Shown here: positions 49,769 to 58,473 of the stretch, piece after piece
How positions within the stretch are numbered: the stretch's first letter is position 1
How the letters are laid out: every line of letters begins with the position of its first letter
Assembly (NCBI GenBank): GCA_002354095.1
Contig: DEKX01000038.1
Span: forward strand, 62,001-126,000
Direction of reading: 5' to 3'
Length of the DNA: 64,000 bases
Source of the DNA: Prevotella sp. UBA2711
Lineage (GTDB): Bacteria > Bacteroidota > Bacteroidia > Bacteroidales > Bacteroidaceae
Translations under genes and position numbers: made by a program
Notes under the pieces: model-generated
The model's input: only the letters and a program-made list of their open reading frames with translations
Told to the model about the DNA's origin: nothing
The model's database searches: none

Positions 49769-52225
49769 ATGCAGGAAATATGGCATAAAAGTAGGAGATG
49801 GGTGTTATCGGTTCTGCTGCTGATGACGGCTTCGATGGCTGTAGCCGGTGAGTCGGGACGGCTGTTCCGCCAATACGACTCGACGGACGGGCTCGCCGAT
49901 AACGGTGCGCAGGTCATTGTCTGCACGAAGACGGGGCGTATGGTCATCAGTTCGATAGGCCATATCAACTTCTACAACGGTTCGTCGTTCAACCATATCG
50001 ACCCGCTGGCAAGGGACGCCATGGAACTGCCCAAATACCTGGGGCACTATCATTTGTATTTCGACAAGCAGCACCATCTGTGGGTGAAGGATAAATACCA
50101 GGTGACGTGTGTCAACCTGATGACCGAGCAGTTTATTCACGACGTGAAGGGCGAGCTGGCGAAAATGGGATTCAAGGGCAAAGCCGAGGACCTGTTTGTG
50201 GATCACGACGGTTGCGTGCTGATACTCACGGGCAACAAGCTGTATAACTGCAAGACCAAACAGTCGTTACCCGTGCGCAACGGCAAGAACCTGCTGGACG
50301 TGGCGTCGGTGGACGGCAAAATGATGCTGCTCTTCTATGACGACACCAGCGTGGAAGCCTACGACCACGATAAAGGAATCGTAGTCTATATCAAGACCGC
50401 CCTCGAAGAACGGATGGCGAAGCGCTACAACCGGTCGTCGGTGCTCTGCGAGAGTCCGATGGGCTTCTACCGCATACTGAACGGCGAGACGGAATCCATG
50501 CTGATGCACATCGACGCCATGTCGGGGCAGACGAACGTCATCATGCAGCAGCCCTACCACCTGAATAATATGACGATGCGCGACAGCATTCTGTATATAG
50601 CCGCCGAGAAAGGCTACTGGACGTTTAACGTCAAGACGGGCGAGCAGCAGCACTACCCGACGCTGACACGCAACGACTATCAGACTATAGAAACCGACAT
50701 CAACGATATAGCCTTCGATCTGCAAGGCGGTATGTGGGTAGGCACCGAGAAGCGTGGATTGCTGTATGCGAAACCCTATGAGTCGCCCTTCATCATCTAT
50801 CCGTGGAGCCACCCCAAAGCCAGGCAGTACGGCGATATGCTCAGTAAATATGCACAGGCGCATAAGGACACGTTGCCGCGGCGCACCAATTGCAGCTTCC
50901 GCGACAGTCGAGGCTGGCGGTGGTTGGGAGCATACACGGGGCTGAAAGTCTTTCAGACGAAGAACGCAAGTCCCATTGCCTATAGCGTGGACCACGGACT
51001 GAATAACAATGTGATACACTCCATCGTGGAAGACAATAACCATAACATCTGGGTGGGCACCAGCAGCGGCATCTGCGTGCTGCAGATGGAGGGCAACAAG
51101 CTGCATAAGATAGTGAGCTTCAGCGAGGAAGACAATATACCCAAGGGAACCTTCGTCAACGGATATGCCATGAAACTCGCCGACGGCCGCATCATCATGC
51201 AGTCGCTCGACTACGTCGTGGAGTTTGATCCGAAGCGGTTCCACACCGTGACGGATAACGACATCAAGCTGTATCCGAAACTCATCAGACTGACGGTGAA
51301 CGGACAGAACGTGCAGCCTGGGATGGAAGTGGACGGAAGGGTGATACTGGACCGTGCCATCACGCGCGTCAAGGAAATCAACGTCAACTACGACCAGAAT
51401 ACCATCTTACTGCGGTTCAGCGGACTGAACTACTTCCGTCCGGTGCAGACCTACTACAGGGTGCGCGTGAAGGGATTCAAGGACGAATGGCAGACTTTCT
51501 CGCTGAACGACGAGAATAACAGGGTGAACGCACAGGGTATGCTGAACTATCCGATTATCGGTATCAAACCGGGGCGCTACGAAGTGGAGGTGCAGGCATC
51601 GATGTCGCCCGACGAATGGGAGGTGGAGCCCTATGTGTGGACCATTGTGGTGAACGAGCCCTGGTGGCGTATGACCATTGTATATGCAACACTGGGACTG
51701 CTGTTCCTGGGACTGCTGATAGCCAACTTCGTGTATTATAACCGCAATACCCGACTGAAGCTGCGCCGCAGCAACATCGAGGGCGGCATCATCCATCGCA
51801 TCCGTACGTTTGCCGATATCTGTACGAATATGGAGGGTGAGGTGCTGGCTCCTGTCGTCGCGGAACTCGAAACCGAGGAAGACGAGCAGGCTGAAGACCG
51901 GTTTGCCGATGTCATGATGCGGTTGATACCCGTGGTGAAAGGGCAGAAGCAAGGTGAGCTGTCGATGGTGAAACTGGCGGAAGTGGCGCAACTGGATATC
52001 CAGCAGTTCCACGACATGATGTCAGTCTATCTGTATAAGTCGCCGCATCTGGTCACGTTGAGGGTGCGCCTGCAAAGCGTGGCAGAACTGTTGCGCAACA
52101 GCGAGAAGAGTATTGACGAGATAGCCGAGGAACTGCGTTTCGACTCGCCTAACTTCATGATAGCCAGTTTCTATCATCAGTACCGCATGACGCCGGAAGC
52201 CTATCGCACGTCCAATCCCCGATAG
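49769..52225 (+). CDS. Membrane propeller-Y_Y_Y sensor with direct AraC-type DNA-binding domain
   Basis: An 818-residue one-component-like regulator. A signal/anchor N-terminus (VLSVLLLMTASMAVA) leads to a periplasmic beta-propeller of two-component-regulator type (LADNGAQVIV, HHLWVKDKYQVTC, NVIHSIVEDNNHNIWVGTSS). A Y_Y_Y domain follows (FSGLNYFRPVQTYYRVRVKG), then one TM helix at ~634-656 and a C-terminal AraC-like helix-turn-helix (IDEIAEELRFDSPNFMIASF, HQYRMTPEAYR). The histidine kinase, ATPase and receiver domains of normal hybrid two-component systems (about 1300 residues) are absent; only ~80 residues link the TM segment to the HTH. Ligand and target unknown; HTCS relatives control polysaccharide use. 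Its 3' end overlaps the convergent DUF5103 gene by 25 nt. Confidence 0.85.
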   Translation: MQEIWHKSRRWVLSVLLLMTASMAVAGESGRLFRQYDSTDGLADNGAQVIVCTKTGRMVISSIGHINFYNGSSFNHIDPLARDAMELPKYLGHYHLYFDKQHHLWVKDKYQVTCVNLMTEQFIHDVKGELAKMGFKGKAEDLFVDHDGCVLILTGNKLYNCKTKQSLPVRNGKNLLDVASVDGKMMLLFYDDTSVEAYDHDKGIVVYIKTALEERMAKRYNRSSVLCESPMGFYRILNGETESMLMHIDAMSGQTNVIMQQPYHLNNMTMRDSILYIAAEKGYWTFNVKTGEQQHYPTLTRNDYQTIETDINDIAFDLQGGMWVGTEKRGLLYAKPYESPFIIYPWSHPKARQYGDMLSKYAQAHKDTLPRRTNCSFRDSRGWRWLGAYTGLKVFQTKNASPIAYSVDHGLNNNVIHSIVEDNNHNIWVGTSSGICVLQMEGNKLHKIVSFSEEDNIPKGTFVNGYAMKLADGRIIMQSLDYVVEFDPKRFHTVTDNDIKLYPKLIRLTVNGQNVQPGMEVDGRVILDRAITRVKEINVNYDQNTILLRFSGLNYFRPVQTYYRVRVKGFKDEWQTFSLNDENNRVNAQGMLNYPIIGIKPGRYEVEVQASMSPDEWEVEPYVWTIVVNEPWWRMTIVYATLGLLFLGLLIANFVYYNRNTRLKLRRSNIEGGIIHRIRTFADICTNMEGEVLAPVVAELETEEDEQAEDRFADVMMRLIPVVKGQKQGELSMVKLAEVAQLDIQQFHDMMSVYLYKSPHLVTLRVRLQSVAELLRNSEKSIDEIAEELRFDSPNFMIASFYHQYRMTPEAYRTSNPR

Positions 52226-53412
52226 CCTACCAACCGCCAGGTGCGGTCGCCTATACCTTTATAATATATAAGAGCCTGATAGCGGTTGCGCGTCTGGAAG
52301 AAATTGCCTTCCGTAACAGCCGTACGCCCCTCGCCATCCACGTAATGATAGGAGTAGTAGCCTTGTTTCTGCATGATCTGTGCCCGATAGCACGCCTGGG
52401 TGCCGTCGTACATCATGCGGTAAGCCGTGCGGTCGGCATTGGTGGTCCACTGTCCCTGAATGAAGATGTCGCCGCTGTAGGGGGCATCCAGCTGATAGTT
52501 CACCCAGACATAATCGCAGGTATAGTCAATCTCCGTGCGGTCGCTATTACGGATATAGAAGGCTCCGCAGGCTGATTCGTCGGTCAGGTAGTTGCGGCGG
52601 ACGGCAGAGGCAAAGGGGTAGGCCTGATAGCGCTCTCCGTCCCATGCGATGCGGTCGATACCCATCGTAGGGTGACTGACATCCAGCACTTCGAACTTAT
52701 GGTATTCGTTGCCCGCCTCGAAAATGAGCTGTCGCTGGTGTTCCCATTTCAAGCCCTGCTGATAGACGTAATTGGGCTGGGGGTTCAGGCGTGCCGTCTG
52801 CTCGTCCCAGTTCTGCATCACGACGGTATAGATTTCCTCCTCGGGGCGTACTACCTTCAACTCCTTATATTCTACCACCATGGAGAGCTGTTGGTGATGG
52901 CGGTTCACGTCGATGTCGGTGTTGGTGGTCATGGCGAGACCGATATTCACCACGGGCTCCACCACATAGAAATCCACTTCAGCCACGGGTTCATGGCCGG
53001 CATCCTCGTCGTAGATGGTGAGGCGGTAGTTGCCACTCATGCGGATGCGGCATTGCTCGTTGGGAATACGGAAAGCGTAGTGGGTATAGCTGACGGTGGT
53101 GTTGAGCGAGTGCTGATAGTCGTCGATAGGGTAGTCGTTGAAGCCTTGCAGCCAGTCGCTCTCGAAAACGTCGGTTGACGGAGTCCAATCAGCCTCGCAA
53201 CGCTCCAGATGGCACGTATAGCGGCGTGCATCGTGCGACAGCTCGTCGAAGCCGACGGCGAGCACGTCGCCCGTTCCCAGTTGCATGACGGGGCGGTCCA
53301 GCCAGTTGTCGTTGACCATGGCGGTCAATGTCTTGATGGCAGGCGAAAAGATTTTATTGTCGGCCTTGACCCATGTTGCGAAGAACAGTAATAAGAAAAA
53401 TAAATGTCTCAT
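52201..53412 (-). CDS. Type IX secretion plug protein (DUF5103)
   Basis: A 403-residue exported DUF5103 protein; the signal is HLFFLLLFFATWVKA. DUF5103 proteins (PorU-independent plug component) close the SprA/T9SS channel. Typical segments are QLGTGDVLAVGFDELSHDAR, RRYTCHLERCEADWTPSTDV, YVWVNYQLDAPYSGDIFIQG and the late RNRYQALIYYKGIGDRTW. The frame extends three codons upstream, but that ATG falls in the -7 box TATTTTTG (53419-53426), so 53412 is used. Its presence shows that the organism has a type IX secretion system. It converges on, and overlaps by 25 nt, the AraC regulator. Confidence 0.88.
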   Translation of the reverse strand: MRHLFFLLLFFATWVKADNKIFSPAIKTLTAMVNDNWLDRPVMQLGTGDVLAVGFDELSHDARRYTCHLERCEADWTPSTDVFESDWLQGFNDYPIDDYQHSLNTTVSYTHYAFRIPNEQCRIRMSGNYRLTIYDEDAGHEPVAEVDFYVVEPVVNIGLAMTTNTDIDVNRHHQQLSMVVEYKELKVVRPEEEIYTVVMQNWDEQTARLNPQPNYVYQQGLKWEHQRQLIFEAGNEYHKFEVLDVSHPTMGIDRIAWDGERYQAYPFASAVRRNYLTDESACGAFYIRNSDRTEIDYTCDYVWVNYQLDAPYSGDIFIQGQWTTNADRTAYRMMYDGTQACYRAQIMQKQGYYSYHYVDGEGRTAVTEGNFFQTRNRYQALIYYKGIGDRTWRLVGYRGLDVR

Positions 53413-53418
53413 TGCGTG

Positions 53419-53450
53419 CAAAAATACAAATTAATTTCGTAACTTTGCAA
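53419..53450 (-). promoter_or_regulatory. Promoter for the DUF5103 gene, interleaved with the divergent one
   Basis: Minus strand TTG (53448-53450), 21 nt, TATTTTTG (53419-53426). The ATG at 53412 is six bases beyond the -7 box. Confidence 0.55.
53440..53447 (+). promoter_or_regulatory. -7 box for the smpB-metH operon
   Basis: TAACTTTG, eight bases before the ATG at 53456, close to the oppositely oriented TATTTTTG. Confidence 0.55.
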
Positions 53451-53455
53451 TCAAT

Positions 53456-54085
53456 ATGAGAAAAAATGTGTTGATACTCCTGCTGATAGGTATCGGTTTG
53501 CTGGTTGTTTCGTGCGGTAACAGGAAGACGGCAGCCGACTATCAGGGCATGATAGACAGTATTCGCAAGGCTGAAACGGAGCAGCAGTTGCTGGGCTCGC
53601 AGGGCGAAAAAGACCCCGTGCTGGCATTCTTCGATTCGCTGACCATGAAGGCTTTGCCGATGAAGTATTCTCCGGAGTTCGTGGCATATCTGCCGCAAAT
53701 GAAAAAGGTGCCAGCCGTGTTCAACGGTCGTTTCGACTACGAGAGTAACGTGGAACTGCTGACGGTGAAGCTGCCGTCGTACGGTAATTTCCACGTGATG
53801 CTGATGGCGGAGAAACTCGACTCCGTCTCTACCTCGCTGTATCTCTGCACGATGAACCAGTCGTATGTGCTGGTGGACCGCCTCTGCATCTACGAGCAGA
53901 AAGTGACGGAGAAGGACGGCAAACTGGGACTGCTGCGCCAGGAGTACTACATCACGAGCGACTATGAGATCACCCTTGTCTGCATCTACCGCAGCGAGGA
54001 AGAGGAATCCGACCAGGAGGAGTGGGCACGTCGCTATAAGATAAACAAAGAAGGTAATTTTGAAGAAGTAATCATTGAACTATGA
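53456..54085 (+). CDS. Lipoprotein of unknown function
   Basis: A 209-residue predicted lipoprotein (IGLLVVSC, Cys20, followed by GNRKTAADY). The mature part is mixed alpha/beta, with DYQGMIDSIRKAETEQQLLG near the start and FEEVIIEL at the end. No domain is recognised. Its stop overlaps the start of the DMP19 gene by four bases (ATGA), so it belongs to the operon that contains smpB and metH. Confidence 0.65.
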   Translation: MRKNVLILLLIGIGLLVVSCGNRKTAADYQGMIDSIRKAETEQQLLGSQGEKDPVLAFFDSLTMKALPMKYSPEFVAYLPQMKKVPAVFNGRFDYESNVELLTVKLPSYGNFHVMLMAEKLDSVSTSLYLCTMNQSYVLVDRLCIYEQKVTEKDGKLGLLRQEYYITSDYEITLVCIYRSEEEESDQEEWARRYKINKEGNFEEVIIEL

Positions 54086-54588
54086 TAGAAGTAACCGTCA
54101 GGGACGCCCAGTTGCGCCAAGCAGCCCAGGAAGGGATGGATGCCTTCGTCAAGACATTCGTTGACGCTATACGTGACGCTATTCACGGCGACTTGAATGC
54201 CGAGACGATGATGGAGCTGAACGCCAACCAGATTACGCTGCTGGCTTGGGACATGCTGCATGAGGAAGTGATGGATGGAGGATTCATCCAGTTGATACAC
54301 AACGGTTACGGACCGTTCATCTTCAAGAATCCATTTGCCAAGGCTGTCAAGCTGTGGGGGCTGCGCGACCTCTCGAAACTGATTTACGAGGCGCACACGC
54401 TCTACACGCAATACCACACGCAGATAGAGCAGGATTGCACGGAAGATGAGTTCATGGCACTCTTCGAACAGTTTCCTGCCTTCGACGACATGGACGATGC
54501 CTTCGTGGAGAACGAAGAGGAATGGACCGAGCAGATAGCCCGATATGTGGATGAACACATCGAGCAGTTTGCTCAAATAGAAGAATAA
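54082..54588 (+). CDS. DMP19-family protein
   Basis: A 168-residue cytoplasmic protein resembling DMP19 (DUF4375), a DNA-mimic family. LLAWDMLHEEVMDGGFIQLI and HNGYGPFIF are the recognisable part, and FEQFPAFDDMDDAFVENEEE adds a strongly acidic stretch. A DNA-mimic role is known for a Neisseria DMP19; it is not demonstrated for this group. It overlaps the preceding gene by four bases and is two bases from smpB. Confidence 0.7.
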   Translation: MIEVTVRDAQLRQAAQEGMDAFVKTFVDAIRDAIHGDLNAETMMELNANQITLLAWDMLHEEVMDGGFIQLIHNGYGPFIFKNPFAKAVKLWGLRDLSKLIYEAHTLYTQYHTQIEQDCTEDEFMALFEQFPAFDDMDDAFVENEEEWTEQIARYVDEHIEQFAQIEE

Positions 54589-54590
54589 CA

Positions 54591-55070
54591 ATGAATAAGG
54601 ACGAAGAGAAAATCAGGAAGAAAAGTCCTGTGCAGATACGAAACAAAAAGGCGTCGTTCGAATATTTCTTTATCGAGACGCTGACAGCCGGTATTGTGCT
54701 GACGGGTACGGAGATTAAGTCTATCCGTCTGGGCAAAGCCAGTCTGGTGGATACCTATTGTTTCATCAACAACGGTGAAATATGGGTGAAGGGCATGAGT
54801 ATATCGCCGTATTTCTATGGTTCGTACAATAACCACGAAATGAAGCGCGACAGGAAACTGCTACTCACGAAGAAGGAGATACAGAAGCTGCATGCTGCCA
54901 CCAAACAGACGGGCTACACCATCGTACCGCTGTTGGTGTTTATCGACGAACACGGGCGTGCCAAGATGGACATCGCACTCTGTAAGGGTAAAAAGGAGTT
55001 TGACAAGCGTCAGACTCTGAAGGAAAAAGAAGACAAGCGCGAGATGGACCGCGCCATGAAACATTATTAA
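54591..55070 (+). CDS. smpB: SsrA-binding protein
   Basis: A 159-residue SmpB, which binds tmRNA and allows trans-translation of stalled ribosomes. The family blocks NKKASFEYFFIETLTAGIVL, LTGTEIKSIRLGKASLVDTY and DRKLLLTKKEI are intact. The C-terminal Lys/Arg-rich tail (KEFDKRQTLKEKEDKREMDR) inserts into the mRNA channel. metH starts directly after its stop codon. Confidence 0.94.
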   Translation: MNKDEEKIRKKSPVQIRNKKASFEYFFIETLTAGIVLTGTEIKSIRLGKASLVDTYCFINNGEIWVKGMSISPYFYGSYNNHEMKRDRKLLLTKKEIQKLHAATKQTGYTIVPLLVFIDEHGRAKMDIALCKGKKEFDKRQTLKEKEDKREMDRAMKHY

Positions 55071-57830
55071 ATGAACAGACTGGAAGACTTAACAAAACAA
55101 CGCATACTGGTGCTTGACGGCGCGATGGGGACGATGATTCAGAAGTACAACCTTTCTGAATCGGACTTCCGCGGCGAGCGATTCAAAAACATAGTGGGAC
55201 AGATGAAGGGCAATAACGATATGCTCTGTCTGACACGTCCCGACGTCATAGCCGACATCCACCGCAAATACCTGGCGGTGGGTGCCGACATCATCTCTAC
55301 CAATACATTCAGTTCGCAACGCATATCGCAAGCCGACTACCAGTTGCAGGACGCGGCGCGTGAGATGGCTTACGAGGGTGCCCGCATTGCCCGCCAATGC
55401 GCCGATGAATTCAGTTCATCGGAAAAACCCCGCTTCGTGGCAGGCAGTATAGGACCAACGAACAAGACGTGCTCGATGTCGCCCGACGTCAGTAATCCTG
55501 CTGCGCGTGACATGACGTACGACGAACTGTTCGAGGCGTATAGCGAACAGACAGACGGACTGATAGCGGGTGGGGTGGATGCCCTGCTGATAGAAACGAT
55601 ATTCGACACGCTGAATGCCAAGGTGGCTATCGATGCCGCCATGACGGTGATGAAGCAGCGTGGCACGCAGTTGCCCATCATGCTGAGTGCTACCGTCAGC
55701 GACTTGGCAGGGCGCACACTCAGCGGACAGACGCTGGAGGCTTTCCTTGCCAGCATCAGCAGCTACCCCATCTTCTCGGTGGGTCTGAACTGCTCGTTCG
55801 GTGCGACGCAGATGTTGCCCTTCCTGCGCCAATTGGCACGGCGCGCACCTTATTACATCAGTGCCTATCCCAATGCAGGACTGCCTAACTCGATGGGGCT
55901 CTACGACGAGACACCACAGTCGATGGCACCGCATGTAGGACAGATGATTGACGAGGGACTGGTGAACATCATCGGAGGCTGTTGCGGTACGGACGAACGG
56001 TTTATTGCGGAATACATGCCCCTGGTGGCAGGTAAGAAGCCCCACCAGCCGGCTGCCAAGCCCCAGACGATGTGGCTGAGTGGACTGGAACTGCTGGAGG
56101 TGACGCCTGAGGTGCATTTCGTCAATGTGGGCGAACGGTGTAATGTGGCTGGTTCGCGCAAGTTCCTGCGACTGATTAAGGAAAAGAAATACGACGAGGC
56201 GGTGACCATCGCCCGTAAGCAGGTGGCAGACGGAGCACTGGTGATTGACGTGAATATGGACGACGGACTACTGGATGCCCGAGAGGAGATGACCACCTTC
56301 CTCCGTATGATTGCGGCAGAGCCTGATATCGCTTCCGTACCGGTGATGATTGACTCGTCAGACTGGCAGGTAATACTGGCAGGACTGAAGTGCGTGCAGG
56401 GCAAGAGCATCGTGAATTCCATCTCGCTGAAAGAAGGCGAGGAAGTGTTCATTCAGCATGCACGTGACGTGATGCGCTATGGCGCGGCGGTGGTGGTGAT
56501 GTGCTTCGACGAAGCAGGTCAGGCAACCAGCTACGAGCGTAGGATAGAGATAGCCGAGCGTTCGTATCGTATTCTAACCCAGAAGGTTGGAATGAATCCG
56601 TTAGATATTATCTTCGACCCTAACGTACTGGCAGTGGCAACTGGTATGGAGGAACACGACAGTTATGCTGCCGACTTCATCCGGGCTACGGGATGGATAC
56701 GGAAGAACCTGCCTGGAGCCCACGTAAGCGGCGGTGTGAGCAACCTCTCGTTCTCGTTCCGTGGCAACAATTACGTGCGTGAGGCGATGCATGCCGTTTT
56801 CCTCTATCATGCTATTCAGCAGGGTATGGACTTCGGTATTGTGAATCCGGCTACGAAGGTACTCTACAGCGATATTCCACAGGAGGAGTTGACGACGATA
56901 GAGGATGTAATCCTGAACAGGAAAGAGGGTGCCAGCGAACGCTTGATAGCATTAGCCGCCCGCCTTGCCGAGGAAGCTCAGGATAATCAGAATAATCATA
57001 GTTCTCAGAATAATCAGAATGCCAGCTCCGATCGCACAGCGATTGCAGTGGAAGAGCGTCTGCAGCAAGCACTGATCAAGGGTGTCGGTGACTATCTGGA
57101 ACAGGACATACAAGAGGCGCTGCAGCGCTATCCTAAAGCGGTAGATATCATAGAAGGTCCGCTGATGGCTGGAATGAATGAGGTAGGGCGGCTGTTCGGC
57201 AGTGGAAAGATGTTTCTGCCGCAGGTGGTGAAGACGGCGCGTACGATGAAGCAGGCGGTGGAGATTCTGCAGCCCATCATTGAACAGCAGCAGGAAACCG
57301 GAGCTAAATCGGCTGGCAGGGTACTGTTGGCTACCGTGAAAGGTGATGTGCATGATATCGGAAAGAATATCGTGGCAGTAGTCATGGCTTGCAACGGGTA
57401 CGAAGTGATAGACATGGGTGTGATGGTTCCTGCCGAACAGATTGTGCGCAAGGCGGTGGAGGTGAAAGCCGACATCATCGGGCTCTCAGGACTGATTACT
57501 CCGAGCTTGGAGGAAATGGTCAATGTGGCACGTGAAATGCAACGGGCAGGGCTCCAGATACCTATCATGATAGGCGGAGCCACGACGAGCGAACTGCATG
57601 TAGCCCTGAAAATAGCACCTGTCTATGGAGGACCGGTGGTATGGATGAAGGATGCTTCTCAGAATGCCTTGGCTGCTGCCCGTCTGCTCGACAAAACGGA
57701 GGAGCAGGTGATGGAACATGAACTGGATGAGAAATACGAACAGTTGCGTGCTGCCTATCAGCAGGAACAGCAAAAGCTGCTCACGATAGACGAGGCACGC
57801 AGACAGAAGAAGGACTACTTTAGTGAATAA
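55071..57830 (+). CDS. metH: Cobalamin-dependent methionine synthase
   Basis: A 919-residue MetH that makes methionine from homocysteine and methyl-THF. Its homocysteine domain (LDGAMGTMIQKYNLSESDFR; Zn cysteines in NIIGGCCGTDERF) is at 1-330 and its pterin domain (NVGERCNVAGSRKFLRLIKE) at ~350-620. The B12 domain with DVHDIGKNIVAVV, the base-off His loop, is at ~660-890. The C-terminal reactivation (AdoMet-binding) domain of the full-length E. coli enzyme (~1227 residues) is absent, as in other Bacteroidetes. An unusual linker of Asn/Gln/Ser (AQDNQNNHSSQNNQNASS) lies before the B12 domain. Confidence 0.93.
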   Translation: MNRLEDLTKQRILVLDGAMGTMIQKYNLSESDFRGERFKNIVGQMKGNNDMLCLTRPDVIADIHRKYLAVGADIISTNTFSSQRISQADYQLQDAAREMAYEGARIARQCADEFSSSEKPRFVAGSIGPTNKTCSMSPDVSNPAARDMTYDELFEAYSEQTDGLIAGGVDALLIETIFDTLNAKVAIDAAMTVMKQRGTQLPIMLSATVSDLAGRTLSGQTLEAFLASISSYPIFSVGLNCSFGATQMLPFLRQLARRAPYYISAYPNAGLPNSMGLYDETPQSMAPHVGQMIDEGLVNIIGGCCGTDERFIAEYMPLVAGKKPHQPAAKPQTMWLSGLELLEVTPEVHFVNVGERCNVAGSRKFLRLIKEKKYDEAVTIARKQVADGALVIDVNMDDGLLDAREEMTTFLRMIAAEPDIASVPVMIDSSDWQVILAGLKCVQGKSIVNSISLKEGEEVFIQHARDVMRYGAAVVVMCFDEAGQATSYERRIEIAERSYRILTQKVGMNPLDIIFDPNVLAVATGMEEHDSYAADFIRATGWIRKNLPGAHVSGGVSNLSFSFRGNNYVREAMHAVFLYHAIQQGMDFGIVNPATKVLYSDIPQEELTTIEDVILNRKEGASERLIALAARLAEEAQDNQNNHSSQNNQNASSDRTAIAVEERLQQALIKGVGDYLEQDIQEALQRYPKAVDIIEGPLMAGMNEVGRLFGSGKMFLPQVVKTARTMKQAVEILQPIIEQQQETGAKSAGRVLLATVKGDVHDIGKNIVAVVMACNGYEVIDMGVMVPAEQIVRKAVEVKADIIGLSGLITPSLEEMVNVAREMQRAGLQIPIMIGGATTSELHVALKIAPVYGGPVVWMKDASQNALAAARLLDKTEEQVMEHELDEKYEQLRAAYQQEQQKLLTIDEARRQKKDYFSE

Positions 57831-58465
57831 TGGAAAAGAATATGATAAAGACAATTGCATTTGATTTAGGAGGGGTGATTATTACCATTGACCAGGAACA
57901 GGCTATCAGCCGGTTCAAGGAGATTGGTGCCCTGGATGTGGAAAAATGGTTGGACCCTTATACACAGACAGGTATCTTCGGTGACCTGGAACACGGACTC
58001 ATTACCGCCGAGGACTTCCGCAGGGAATTGAGTAAACTGGTGGGTAAGGAGATGACGGCGGAGCAGTGTGCCTATGCATGGCAGGGATATGCCAAGGACG
58101 TGCCGATGCGTAATCTGGAACTGGTGAAGAAATTGCGTCAGCAAGGCTATCGCGTGGTGTTGCTCTCGAATACGAATCCGTATATGATGCAGTGGGCAAT
58201 GAGTTCGGAATTCGACGGACACGGACATTCACTGGCTGACTATTTCGACCATTGCTACTTGAGTTATCAGCTGAAACTGATGAAACCCTCGGAGGAGATA
58301 TTCCGACATGTACTCTCACAAGAACAGACCTTCCCCAACGAGATTCTTTTTGTGGACGACGGACCTCGTAACGTAGCTGCTGCCAGCCAGATAGGGTTCC
58401 GCACATTCTGTCCTGTAAACGGCACCGATTGGACGGAGGAAATTTATGACTATTTGAAAGACTAA
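57830..58465 (+). CDS. HAD-superfamily hydrolase
   Basis: A 211-residue HAD phosphatase-like enzyme. Motif I is FDLGGVIITID, in which the first catalytic Asp is present and the third residue after it is Gly (F-D-L-G-G-V, the YihX/epoxide-hydrolase-like subgroup). Motif II is VVLLSNTNPYM, motif III Lys is in LKLMKPSEEIF, and motif IV is LFVDDGPRNV. The substrate is unknown. The ATG overlaps the metH stop (TAATG); an alternative ATG at 57842 (MIKTIAF) would give the commoner N-terminus. Next gene starts 8 nt downstream. Confidence 0.85.
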   Translation: MEKNMIKTIAFDLGGVIITIDQEQAISRFKEIGALDVEKWLDPYTQTGIFGDLEHGLITAEDFRRELSKLVGKEMTAEQCAYAWQGYAKDVPMRNLELVKKLRQQGYRVVLLSNTNPYMMQWAMSSEFDGHGHSLADYFDHCYLSYQLKLMKPSEEIFRHVLSQEQTFPNEILFVDDGPRNVAAASQIGFRTFCPVNGTDWTEEIYDYLKD

Positions 58466-58473
58466 AATAAACA

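Noticed and set aside
50267..51244. A 325-codon minus-strand frame
   Set aside because: Antisense to the propeller domain of the AraC regulator; no recognisable feature.
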